From assembly GCA_017518785.1 (NCBI GenBank), contig JAFWUA010000092.1:1-7250 (forward strand): a DNA stretch of 7,250 bases, read 5' to 3'. The DNA comes from Neisseriaceae bacterium. GTDB lineage: Bacteria > Pseudomonadota > Gammaproteobacteria > Burkholderiales > Neisseriaceae. A model generated the notes under the pieces. That model searched no databases. It was not told the origin of the DNA and worked only from the letters and a program-made list of their open reading frames with translations. Both the position numbers and the translations under genes were made by a program. Positions 1-6,663 of this stretch are shown piece after piece. Each line of letters starts with the position of its first letter. Positions within the stretch are counted from its first letter, which is position 1.

Positions 1-32
1 ATATATTATATATAAAATGTTTATACATAACA

Positions 33-41
33 TGTTACAAT
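33..41 (+). promoter_or_regulatory. Possible extended -10 promoter element for rpiA
   Basis: TGTTACAAT reads as an extended -10 box (TG, one base, TACAAT) about 40 bases before the rpiA start. It lies in a very AT-rich leader and overlaps a perfect 10-base palindrome, TAACATGTTA (28-37), which could be an operator or chance. No convincing -35 box is visible at the usual distance; an extended -10 can work without one. This is pattern matching only. Confidence 0.33.
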
Positions 42-81
42 CGCAAGTTTAGGGTTATCCATTGAATGTAAGGGCAAAACA

Positions 82-750
82 ATGACACAAGACGAGCAAA
101 AACGCAGTGCAGCAGAAAAAGCAGTTAGCATGTTGCCACGTGGTGAAATTATCGGAGTTGGCACGGGTTCTACGGTTAATCATTTCATCAGTGCGTTAGA
201 AGCGATTAAACATGATATTCGTGGAGCAGTGGTTACATCACAAGAAACTGAAAAGCGTTTGCGTCAATTGGGTATTCCGATTGTGTCGCCAGCCGAAGCA
301 GGGCGTTTGTCGGTGTATGTTGATGGTGCTGATGAAATTAATCATTCCTTGCAGATGATTAAAGGTGGCGGTGGAGCTCTATTAGCAGAGAAAATTGTTG
401 CATCAATTGCGGATACCTTTATTTGTATTGCCGATGAAAGTAAATATGTATCGAAATTAGGTAAGTTTCCTTTGCCGGTTGAAGTTGCTCCTTTTGCACG
501 CTCTGTGGTTGCCAAAGCACTAATTCGTATGGGCGGTACACCGCAATTGCGTATGGGATTTACTACTGAATCAGGACATGAAATCTTGGATACAGCAGGA
601 TTAGATTTAAGTCGTCCACTTACGATGGAAGACAATATCAATCAAATTGCTGGTGTTATGGATAACGGTTTATTTGCACGCCGTCCAGCTGATGTGTTGG
701 TATTAGCAGGTAAAAAAGGAGTGGAAATTATCAGCATTGGAACACATTAA
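82..750 (+). CDS. rpiA: Ribose-5-phosphate isomerase A
   Basis: This cytoplasmic enzyme interconverts ribose 5-phosphate and ribulose 5-phosphate in the non-oxidative pentose phosphate pathway. The 222-residue product is close to the E. coli length (219). The family motifs sit at the E. coli positions: the phosphate loop GVGTGST at 25-31 with Thr31, the VDGADEIN motif with Asp81 and Asp84, the IKGGGGAL loop with Lys94, catalytic Glu103, and the ADESKYV motif with Lys121. No key residue is missing. The start is supported by a Shine-Dalgarno sequence AAGGG at 70-74, seven bases before the ATG. The gene is followed by its own hairpin terminator, so it looks monocistronic within the window. Its GC content is visibly higher than that of the genes at the right end. 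Assignment is by motif and whole-protein resemblance and is very secure. Confidence 0.97.
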   Translation: MTQDEQKRSAAEKAVSMLPRGEIIGVGTGSTVNHFISALEAIKHDIRGAVVTSQETEKRLRQLGIPIVSPAEAGRLSVYVDGADEINHSLQMIKGGGGALLAEKIVASIADTFICIADESKYVSKLGKFPLPVEVAPFARSVVAKALIRMGGTPQLRMGFTTESGHEILDTAGLDLSRPLTMEDNINQIAGVMDNGLFARRPADVLVLAGKKGVEIISIGTH

Positions 751-753
751 AAG

Positions 754-793
754 TTTCCGGCAGACTTATTATTACTTATAAGTCTGCCGGAAA
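754..793 (+). terminator. Terminator hairpin of paired DUS-like repeats after rpiA
   Basis: Two 16-base arms (754-769 and 778-793) are perfect reverse complements around an 8-base loop. Each arm holds the word AGTCTGCCGGAAA, facing the other. The hairpin begins three bases after the rpiA stop. The stem is GC-rich at its base, and TTTTT follows shortly after (797-801). In Neisseria, inverted DUS pairs behind genes commonly double as transcription terminators, and this has the same layout. A terminator role is inferred from structure. The near symmetry could let it work in both directions. Confidence 0.85.
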
Positions 794-832
794 ACATTTT
801 TAATTAAATTGTTTTACGATAAGGTGGTGTAA

Positions 833-1384
833 ATGTATAAAAAATGCTTGATTATTTTATCTTTATTGTTATCTGTATCGGTGGCATTTGCTAATCCAAG
901 TAAAAGAGAAATTGAACGAGCAGTATCTCGTGTTGAGCAATATATTATCAATAATTATACCCTGCAAAGAATCGGACACGATTTAGGGGAAGATGTTTTT
1001 TATTTGGGAAAAATTTCTAAAAGTCCAAAACATAAACCTGTTGATGCTTTTGCCGTAGATGTGGTTTATTCGTTTTGTGAAGGTAGTGCTTGTGTTGCAA
1101 GGGATTTAATACTTTCCTCAACATATACTGACAATATAGAAGATAGTATTGAAATTAAACACAATAATCCGCTTAATCGAGCATTTGATAATCCAAACTA
1201 TTGGTCAATTAGACAAATCAAAGCAGCACCTAATCCTGAATTTATGGTAACAGTCTTTGAGGAAGATAAAGGCGATCACCCTAATTTCCCAACCTTAAAA
1301 TATGAACAAGTTTATCGTTTTAACCCACAGCAACACATATTGGAACCAGTTGGAAAGCGTAAGTTTGCCGGAAAGGAAAAATAG
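833..1384 (+). CDS. Small secreted protein of unknown function
   Basis: I do not recognise the family of this 183-residue protein. It opens with a Sec signal peptide: Lys3 and Lys4, a hydrophobic run at about 5-17, and a likely signal peptidase I site after VAFA at residue 20. It should therefore be periplasmic or secreted. The mature part has no further membrane segment. Its only other cysteines, Cys82 and Cys87 in FCEGSAC, are spaced to form a small disulfide loop in an oxidising compartment. The start has a strong ribosome site AAGGTGG (821-827), five bases before the ATG. The last codons contain a one-base variant of the window's repeated word (1361-1374), giving a Lys-rich tail. It lies 89 bases before the HtrA gene on the same strand, so a shared envelope role is possible, but adjacency is the only hint. 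Confidence 0.85.
   Translation: MYKKCLIILSLLLSVSVAFANPSKREIERAVSRVEQYIINNYTLQRIGHDLGEDVFYLGKISKSPKHKPVDAFAVDVVYSFCEGSACVARDLILSSTYTDNIEDSIEIKHNNPLNRAFDNPNYWSIRQIKAAPNPEFMVTVFEEDKGDHPNFPTLKYEQVYRFNPQQHILEPVGKRKFAGKEK
1361..1374 (+). repeat. Near copy of the DUS-like word in a C-terminal coding end
   Basis: AAGTTTGCCGGAAA matches the window's repeated AAGTCTGCCGGAAA at 13 of 14 bases (C to T at the fifth base). It lies in the last codons of the small secreted protein, in the direction of transcription and without an inverted partner. It may be a drifted copy of the repeat, or chance helped by codon constraint. Confidence 0.6.
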
Positions 1385-1391
1385 AAGAGTG

Positions 1392-1419
1392 TTTGTGTTA
1401 TGTATATTTGTTTTATAAT
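1392..1419 (+). promoter_or_regulatory. Possible sigma-70 promoter for the HtrA gene
   Basis: A perfect -10 box TATAAT lies at 1414-1419, about 55 bases before the HtrA start. A weak -35 candidate TTTGTG (1392-1397) is 16 bases upstream. It falls in the 89-base gap after the secreted protein gene, where no terminator hairpin is visible, so the HtrA gene could be read both from upstream and from this promoter. Such boxes arise easily in AT-rich DNA. Confidence 0.45.
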
Positions 1420-1473
1420 GTAGTGCTATTTTTTAAAAAACCTTTAAACACAATAATCATTAGAGGATTCTTT

Positions 1474-2952
1474 ATGCAATATAAACAGTTGACTATGGTG
1501 GCAATTTTAGGATTGTTATTGTCCATCACCGCTTGCGATGTTTTCAAAGATAAAATTACGAATAAACAAACAAAAAATGTAACGGAAAAATCCTTTGTCA
1601 AAGAAGTAGAGTCAGATAAATACGGTAAAGTACAAATGCTTTTACCTGATTTCACTCAACTGGTAAACGAAGTTGGTGCGACAGTGGTTAATGTTCGCAC
1701 CCAAAGAGAAAATAGCAGACCTAATATGTTCGGTTTGGGTAATGATTATGACCCATTTTTTGATTTCTTTCAGGAATTTCAACCAGAAGGAAAAAGTGAG
1801 GTAACATCATACGGTTCTGGTTTTATCATCAGTAAAGATGGTTATATTATTACGAATAATCATGTGGTTCACGATGCTTCTGCCATCAAGGTTAGATTGA
1901 CCGATAAGCGAGAATTTGCTGCTCGTTTAGTCGGTACAGACCCTGATTCTGATACAGCTTTGATTAAAATCGAAGCTGATGATTTGCCAATAGTGAAAAT
2001 TGGTAATCCTAAAAATATGCAGGTTGGCGAATGGGTCGCAGCGATTGGTACTCCTTTTGGTTTTGAAAATACAGTTACCGCAGGTATTGTTTCTGCCAAG
2101 AAACGTAGCTTATCCGGTTCAAGTTACATTCCATTTATTCAAACTGATGTTGCGATTAATCCGGGAAATTCTGGTGGTCCTTTGTTTAATCTTAATGGTG
2201 AAGTAATCGGAATTAACTCGCAAATATACAGTCGTTCCGGCGGTTCTATCGGAATATCATTTGCAGTGCCGATTGATGTTGCGATTAATGTTGCAGAACA
2301 ACTTAAAATACATGGCACTTTCAAACGCGGTCAATTAGGTGCGGTGGTGCAAGATGTAACATTTGATTTGGCAAAAAGTTTTCAATTGGAACATGCACAG
2401 GGGGCACTAATTACTCGCATAATGCCAGATGGACCTGCAAGTAAAGCTAACCTAAAAGTTGGAGATATTATCCTAACCGTAAATGGTGAAGAAGTTTCAA
2501 CATTCAATGATTTACCACTACTAATAGGTTATACACCTCCACAAAGTACGGTAAAACTTACGGTTTGGCGTAATGGACAGACTCATGAAACAGATGTAGT
2601 TTTGGCTGAGTTAGGTAGCATGGATAACAAAATCAATAAACCACAAGAAATAATCCCACAACGTGAACAAACATTTTTTGAATTGCCAGAGCAAGGTTTG
2701 ACTCTCTCTCCGATTATCGACCTTAAAAAACAACTATCACAAGGAGGGTTGTTGGTGATGAAAGCTGAAAAAAATGCGAAACGTGTGGGCTTGGCACAAG
2801 GCGATATTATTTTATCGGTTGGAGATAAGCCAGTGTACGATGAAGAAAGTATGCGTCTTGCCTTGTCGGTATACGCAAACAATAATGTTGCACCAATTTT
2901 TGTGCAACGTAATGGTTATGAACATTTCTTCCCATTAGCAATGAAAGAATAG
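1474..2952 (+). CDS. htrA: HtrA/Do-family serine protease, lipoprotein form
   Basis: This is a periplasmic quality-control protease of the DegP/DegQ/MucD family, which degrades misfolded envelope proteins. From the ATG at 1474 it is 492 residues. The trypsin-like domain carries the full triad: His130 in TNNHVV, Asp160 in SDTALI and Ser233 in GNSGGP. Two PDZ domains follow, at about 286-375 and 415-490. The N-terminus is a lipoprotein signal ending in ITAC, so Cys21 should be lipidated. Residue +2 is Asp, the classic inner-membrane retention signal of E. coli, so it is probably tethered to the inner membrane rather than free like DegP. The layout resembles the neisserial HtrA lipoprotein as I recall it. 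I chose this start over an upstream in-frame ATG (1393) because AGAGGA (1462-1467) sits six bases before it and the lipobox then falls at the right distance. A hairpin terminator follows. Confidence 0.95.
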   Translation: MQYKQLTMVAILGLLLSITACDVFKDKITNKQTKNVTEKSFVKEVESDKYGKVQMLLPDFTQLVNEVGATVVNVRTQRENSRPNMFGLGNDYDPFFDFFQEFQPEGKSEVTSYGSGFIISKDGYIITNNHVVHDASAIKVRLTDKREFAARLVGTDPDSDTALIKIEADDLPIVKIGNPKNMQVGEWVAAIGTPFGFENTVTAGIVSAKKRSLSGSSYIPFIQTDVAINPGNSGGPLFNLNGEVIGINSQIYSRSGGSIGISFAVPIDVAINVAEQLKIHGTFKRGQLGAVVQDVTFDLAKSFQLEHAQGALITRIMPDGPASKANLKVGDIILTVNGEEVSTFNDLPLLIGYTPPQSTVKLTVWRNGQTHETDVVLAELGSMDNKINKPQEIIPQREQTFFELPEQGLTLSPIIDLKKQLSQGGLLVMKAEKNAKRVGLAQGDIILSVGDKPVYDEESMRLALSVYANNNVAPIFVQRNGYEHFFPLAMKE

Positions 2953-2964
2953 TGTTAAAAAAAC

Positions 2965-3012
2965 TTTTCCGGCAGACTTAATTTGTAAATATTTGAATAG
3001 TCTGCCGGAAAA
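2965..3012 (+). terminator. Terminator hairpin of paired DUS-like repeats after htrA
   Basis: Two perfect 14-base arms (2965-2978 and 2999-3012) are facing copies of AGTCTGCCGGAAAA around a 20-base AT-rich loop, which itself contains the small palindrome ATTTGTAAAT (2981-2990). The hairpin starts 12 bases after the htrA stop and is the only obvious stop signal before the PTS operon. The right arm is followed by an A-rich run and the left arm is preceded by one. The U-run expected of a classic + strand terminator is therefore weak, and the structure may work better for transcription from the other strand or only partly. Confidence 0.75.
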
Positions 3013-3025
3013 AATTATAGGTAAC

Positions 3026-3055
3026 TTTTCATAATATAATTGTTTTGTATATAAC
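3026..3055 (+). promoter_or_regulatory. Possible promoter region for the PTS operon
   Basis: Between the hairpin and the EIIA start, two -10-like boxes are visible: a perfect TATAAT at 3035-3040 and TATAAC at 3050-3055. The second has a four-of-six -35 candidate TTTTCA (3026-3031) at an 18-base spacing; the first has no clear -35. Operon position makes a promoter here likely, but the exact boxes are uncertain. Confidence 0.4.
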
Positions 3056-3080
3056 TTAACCCAATGGTGAAAGTACTTAT

Positions 3081-3488
3081 ATGATTGGTTTATTAATTAT
3101 TACCCATGAAACAGTTGGTCAAGCATATCGAATGTTGGCAGAACATTTTTTCACCAAACTCCCTGACTATTTACATGTATTGGGTATTCATGGTAATGAA
3201 TCGCCAGAAGACGTGTTATCACGTGCCATTGCCATCATCAAAGAATTTGATACGGATAATATATTGATTTTAACTGATATTTATGGTGCAACCCCATGTA
3301 ATATTGCTCGTAAATTATTTAATACTTGCAATGTTGCCATTCTAACTGGCTTAAATGCCCCCATGATGATTAAAGCCTTGCAATATGCACCACAACGTGA
3401 TGATATTGATACATTTGCCGAAGAAGTGCGTCAATCGGCTATAAATGGAATTATTCGCATTAATGAAGAGGATTGCCGTGAAGCGTAA
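3081..3488 (+). CDS. PTS mannose-family EIIA protein
   Basis: This is a soluble cytoplasmic EIIA of the mannose/fructose/sorbose PTS family (ManX N-terminal fold). It accepts phosphate from phospho-HPr on a histidine near the N-terminus, here His9 in LLIITHE. The family also shows in the strand LILTDIYGATPCNIARKL (about 62-79) and the following VAILTGLNAPMM. At 135 residues it is a stand-alone IIA domain with no fused IIB. The upstream Shine-Dalgarno is weak (GGTGA at 3066-3070, about ten bases before the ATG). It overlaps the HPr gene by 11 bases and heads an EIIA-HPr-Enzyme I operon. No EIIB, EIIC or EIID gene is in the window, so the phosphorylated form probably acts on a regulatory partner rather than in sugar uptake. 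That role is inference. Fold and phosphorylation site are well supported. Confidence 0.92.
   Translation: MIGLLIITHETVGQAYRMLAEHFFTKLPDYLHVLGIHGNESPEDVLSRAIAIIKEFDTDNILILTDIYGATPCNIARKLFNTCNVAILTGLNAPMMIKALQYAPQRDDIDTFAEEVRQSAINGIIRINEEDCREA
3467..3480 (+). promoter_or_regulatory. Ribosome binding site and GTG start fixing the ptsH N-terminus
   Basis: AGAGGA (3467-3472) lies five bases before a GTG (3478), inside the end of the EIIA gene. Starting here gives an HPr of normal length with the active histidine at residue 14. The in-frame ATG codons at 3445 and 3463 lie upstream of or against this ribosome site and would add non-family residues. Confidence 0.8.
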
Positions 3489-3744
3489 AATAGAGATAAT
3501 CAATAAATTAGGCTTACATGCACGTGCTTCTAGTAAATTTACTCAAATTGCCGGAACTTTTGCCTGTGAAATTTGGGTTACTCGCAAAGAAAAACGCGTT
3601 AATGGTAAAAGCATCATGGGCTTGATGATATTGGCAGCATCAAAGGGTAGCACGATTGAAATTGAAACCATTGGTGATGATGAAGAACAGGCTATGGAAG
3701 CTTTATGCCAATTAATTAACGATCGTTTTGGAGAAGAGGAATAA
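3478..3744 (+). CDS. ptsH: Phosphocarrier protein HPr
   Basis: HPr is the small cytoplasmic relay that receives phosphate from Enzyme I and passes it to EIIA proteins. From the GTG at 3478 it is 88 residues, the normal family size. The active-site signature LGLHARASSKF gives the phosphoacceptor His14 with Arg16 beside it. The second signature, RVNGKSIMGLMIL (40-52), carries Ser45, equivalent to Ser46 of B. subtilis HPr, the target of HPr kinase/phosphorylase. The gene overlaps the EIIA gene by 11 bases and ends four bases before ptsI, so the three are probably translationally coupled. Ser45 and its flanks suggest control by an HprK, which is known in Neisseria and many other proteobacteria; no hprK gene lies in this window. 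Confidence 0.95.
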   Translation: MKRKIEIINKLGLHARASSKFTQIAGTFACEIWVTRKEKRVNGKSIMGLMILAASKGSTIEIETIGDDEEQAMEALCQLINDRFGEEE

Positions 3745-3748
3745 TAAT

Positions 3749-5542
3749 ATGTCCATAGCATTGTACGGAGTTCCTATCAGTGGTGGTATTGCCATTGGTC
3801 GTGCCCATCTACTCCAACAAAGTATGGACGATGTTCCTCACTATGAAATTAATGAGGAAGATGTAGATGGCGAAATCAAACGCTTTGAAAATGCAATCAA
3901 AGAAACTCGCCGTCAATTAGAACAATTACGTACCAATATTCCAGAAAATGCTCCAACTGAATTGGGGGCATTTATTTCTCTGCATTTAATGTTACTTAAC
4001 GATGCTAATATCGTACGCGATCCTACCGAGTTAATTAAAAATCAAAAAATTAATGCCGAATGGGCATTACGTCTACAAACCGATAAATTATCAGAACAAT
4101 TTGATTCAATCGAAGATGCATATTTGCACGAACGCAAAAATGATATGTTGCAAGTAGTCGAACGCGTTTTCAAAAACTTACGAGGACAAGACACTGACCC
4201 ATCATCATTACAAAACGATATTTTTGATGATGACACCATCTTAATTGCGGCAGATTTATCTCCTGCCGATACCATGTTTTTCAAAAACAATCGTATTGTC
4301 GCATTTGTAACTGATTTGGGTGGACAAACAAGCCATACAGCTATCTTGGGACGAGGTATGGATATTCCATCGGTTATATCACTGAATCATGCTTTGCGTT
4401 TAGTTCATGAAGATGAATTGGTGATTGTTGATGGCATCGATGGGGTACTAATAGTTCAGCCAGATGAAATTTTAATCAAAGAATATCGCAAACGTGCACG
4501 CGAATATCGTGCTCATCAGCGAGATTTAAGTAAATTACGCAACACAGCTGCCATGACCCAAGATGGCGTAGCAGTGGAAATTCTCGCAAATATTTCATCG
4601 CCAGATGACATGGTGGCAGTTAATAAAAATGCGTCAGATGGAGTAGGCTTATATCGTAGCGAATTTCTCTTTATGAATCGCGATACTTTGCCAGATGAAG
4701 AAGAACAATATCAAGTGTATAGCAAAATCATCAAAAAGGCTGCCGGAAAACCTGTAGTAATTCGTACTATGGATTTGGGAGCAGATAAAAATCCGCGTTG
4801 GTTTGGGCAAATAGATTGTCCCAATCCTGCTTTGGGACTTACCGGAGTGCGTTTGAGTTTGGCAGAACCAGTTTTATTTCGTACTCAAATGTGTGCAATC
4901 TTGCGTGCAGGAGTACATGGTCCTGTGCAAATTCTCTGGCCTATGATTTCTTCGGCATTTGAAGTGCGGCAATGTCTTTCGCATTTACGCATTGCCAAAG
5001 AATCACTTATAGAAAGAAATGTGGATTTTTTAGAAAATATCGAAACCGGAATTATGGTAGAAACTCCAGCTGCCGCATTAACCATCAATGCACTGTTAAA
5101 GTACGTAGATTTTATTTCAATTGGAACTAATGATTTGATTCAATACACATTAGCAGTTGATAGGGGAGATAAAGCTGTTGCAGATTTTTACCAACCAACT
5201 CACCCTGCAATTATTAAACTATTACGTCATATATATAAAGTAGCACAACGTATGAACAAATCAGTTAGCATTTGTGGAGAAATGGCAGGAGATGCTTCAT
5301 TTACACGTTTATTATTAGGAATTGGTTTTCGCCGTTTGTCCATGCAAACTACTAATATGTTATCGGTTAAAGAAATAATATTATCAAGCAATATTGAAAA
5401 ATTGGAAACTCAAATTCTACCATTATTAAAAAATGATGATTCTGAACGTTCATTAGAACTTCTTAAAAAATTAAATATACGTGAAGAATTAACACTGGAA
5501 GCTAAAAAAGAAGATTTATCGAGTCTGCCGGAAAAGAAATAA
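3749..5542 (+). CDS. ptsI: PTS Enzyme I (PEP-protein phosphotransferase)
   Basis: Enzyme I starts the PTS by moving phosphate from PEP to its own histidine and then to HPr. From the ATG at 3749 it is 597 residues. The order is the N-terminal HPr-binding and phosphohistidine domains, then the PEP-binding barrel. Key residues are GGQTSHTAILGRG with active His196, LYRSEFLFM with Arg303, RTMDLGADKN with Arg339, the DFISIGTNDLIQYTLAVDRGD stretch, and catalytic Cys509 in ICGEMAGD. These keep a constant offset of seven from E. coli (189, 296, 332, 502), so the core has no net insertion. By that alignment the protein runs about 15 residues past the E. coli end, in a charged tail whose last codons are an exact repeat word. 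GAGAAGAGGA (3731-3740), eight bases upstream, supports this start over the ATG at 3728. Confidence 0.97.
   Translation: MSIALYGVPISGGIAIGRAHLLQQSMDDVPHYEINEEDVDGEIKRFENAIKETRRQLEQLRTNIPENAPTELGAFISLHLMLLNDANIVRDPTELIKNQKINAEWALRLQTDKLSEQFDSIEDAYLHERKNDMLQVVERVFKNLRGQDTDPSSLQNDIFDDDTILIAADLSPADTMFFKNNRIVAFVTDLGGQTSHTAILGRGMDIPSVISLNHALRLVHEDELVIVDGIDGVLIVQPDEILIKEYRKRAREYRAHQRDLSKLRNTAAMTQDGVAVEILANISSPDDMVAVNKNASDGVGLYRSEFLFMNRDTLPDEEEQYQVYSKIIKKAAGKPVVIRTMDLGADKNPRWFGQIDCPNPALGLTGVRLSLAEPVLFRTQMCAILRAGVHGPVQILWPMISSAFEVRQCLSHLRIAKESLIERNVDFLENIETGIMVETPAAALTINALLKYVDFISIGTNDLIQYTLAVDRGDKAVADFYQPTHPAIIKLLRHIYKVAQRMNKSVSICGEMAGDASFTRLLLGIGFRRLSMQTTNMLSVKEIILSSNIEKLETQILPLLKNDDSERSLELLKKLNIREELTLEAKKEDLSSLPEKK
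4737..4750 (+). repeat. Intermediate DUS-like word inside ptsI
   Basis: AGGCTGCCGGAAAA differs by one base from the window's repeated AGTCTGCCGGAAAA and by one base from AGGCTGCCTGAAAA, the form in the closing hairpin. It is a single copy in the direction of transcription, between the LYRSEF and RTMDLG motifs of Enzyme I, encoding part of KKAAGKPV. It may be a functional variant, a drift intermediate or a codon-constrained copy. Confidence 0.65.
5522..5535 (+). repeat. Exact DUS-like word in the last codons of ptsI
   Basis: AGTCTGCCGGAAAA is an exact copy ending seven bases before the end of the ptsI stop codon, so it encodes the SLPEK part of the C-terminal tail. It is in the transcription direction and has no inverted partner nearby. 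The tail lies beyond the aligned end of E. coli Enzyme I, where sequence should be little constrained. Confidence 0.85.
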
Positions 5543-5571
5543 TTGTAATATATCAATAAAAGAATAAAATT

Positions 5572-6663
5572 ATGAACAAAGATTTAATTTTATCCATTCC
5601 AGATACGCGACCATATTCAGATGTCCAAAATAAAAACGAATTATTGCGTTATGCCAATGATATTCTTAATAATCCGTTATCAGCACAAGGCAAATTATCT
5701 CATGGACAACTATTTAGTGAAATAGTTCAAATGCTTCAACAGAAGCACACACTATCACTATCAGTGGCTATGGCAATGTCTGCAAATCCTGCACAATATC
5801 GAGTAATATGGCAATATTTATGTACAGCATTATCATCTCAAACAGAAAATGAAGTTCAATGGCTTGCATTTCCTGTTGTAGCAGTTATTGGTGCTCAACA
5901 AGATGGTTATTTAAATAAAGAAATTCCAGTTGATAAAATTCAACAATTATTAATCGAACATAATAATTGGCAAGAAATCAAATCAGTACATTGGTTAGAT
6001 TATCTTGTTGGTTCTCATGAATTAAGTGAAATTACTGCTGAAGATTGGTTTGATAGTAAACAATCAATTACATCTGCACAAGAATTTGCACAAAAATTTC
6101 AATTTAATCCAGTATCATATAATAAGGGACAACAAGTTGAAGTATTATATGCTTTATGTTTTGGAAATTCAAAACTCAAAACAATTGCTGAAAAAAATCT
6201 TGATAAAGCATCTTTACCATTAATGCAAGTTTGGCAACAAAAACTTGCTCAACAAGGATTAACTATCTTTGCCAATCCTATGAATGCCAATCTACCCATT
6301 TCATCTTTACAAAAGGGAAGTGCTCAAGCTAAACGCATGGCATTAGATATTTTTACTGCAAACGCAGTGCGTTCGATTAGATTGCAATTTCCAAGAGTTG
6401 GAGTTGTAATTGCAGCAGAAGAAGGTGGAAGCCTATTATTTATTTTTCATCCGGTAGAGCAAAATTCATTGCCACCTTTAGTATTTCGTCATATTTTGAC
6501 ACCTGATGAAGAAATATCGTTGATTGTTCAAGATTTTTTAGATTTAATAATCCAATGTAAAATAGAGCATATTCACATTGTAAGTGAAGTAATTTCAAAA
6601 GATAAAATTCCAACGTACAATCAAGCAATTGAAATGTTGGGAGGTAATCCACTGTTTACATAG
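5572..6663 (+). CDS. Cytoplasmic protein of unknown function downstream of ptsI
   Basis: I do not recognise this 363-residue protein. It has no signal peptide and no membrane segment, so it should be cytoplasmic. The first third looks helical and Gln/Leu-rich (about 20-110), with a short hydrophobic stretch, LAFPVVAVIGA, near 98-108. The middle is also helical and rich in Gln, Lys and Glu. The last third looks alpha/beta, with strands such as VGVVIAAEEGGSLLFIF (about 275-291) and IEHIHIVSEVI. No catalytic motif is evident. The start has only a weak A-rich, purine-rich leader, AAAAGAATAAAA. It sits 29 bases after ptsI with no terminator between, so it is probably cotranscribed with the PTS genes, which hints at a link I cannot name. 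Its composition is clearly more AT-rich than that of rpiA. A DUS-like word begins at the base after its stop codon. Confidence 0.85.
   Translation: MNKDLILSIPDTRPYSDVQNKNELLRYANDILNNPLSAQGKLSHGQLFSEIVQMLQQKHTLSLSVAMAMSANPAQYRVIWQYLCTALSSQTENEVQWLAFPVVAVIGAQQDGYLNKEIPVDKIQQLLIEHNNWQEIKSVHWLDYLVGSHELSEITAEDWFDSKQSITSAQEFAQKFQFNPVSYNKGQQVEVLYALCFGNSKLKTIAEKNLDKASLPLMQVWQQKLAQQGLTIFANPMNANLPISSLQKGSAQAKRMALDIFTANAVRSIRLQFPRVGVVIAAEEGGSLLFIFHPVEQNSLPPLVFRHILTPDEEISLIVQDFLDLIIQCKIEHIHIVSEVISKDKIPTYNQAIEMLGGNPLFT

Noticed and set aside
815..820. TACGAT as a -10 box for the secreted protein gene
   Set aside because: It abuts the ribosome site and is only 12 bases from the ATG, leaving almost no leader for a normal start.
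1429..1440. T6A6 palindrome as a terminator before htrA
   Set aside because: It contains only A and T, so the stem would be very weak and typical of AT-rich spacer DNA.
1393..1473. In-frame upstream ATG that would lengthen HtrA by 27 residues
   Set aside because: It has no ribosome site, overlaps a likely promoter, and would place a second hydrophobic stretch before a normal lipoprotein signal.
754..3012. Inverted repeats as ends of a transposon or small mobile element containing the two envelope genes
   Set aside because: Each hairpin is a closed pair within about 50 bases. The same word also occurs singly elsewhere, there is no transposase, and no target duplication was seen.
3445..3477. 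Upstream ATG codons (3445, 3463) as the HPr start
   Set aside because: They add residues foreign to HPr and lie before or against the AGAGGA that serves the GTG at 3478.
3549..3556. TGCCGGAA in ptsH as another repeat copy
   Set aside because: Only eight bases match and it falls in codons of the conserved HPr chain, so chance is an adequate explanation.
3728..3748. ATG at 3728 as the Enzyme I start
   Set aside because: The ribosome site GAGAAGAGGA lies after it, and the ATG at 3749 gives the usual Enzyme I N-terminus.
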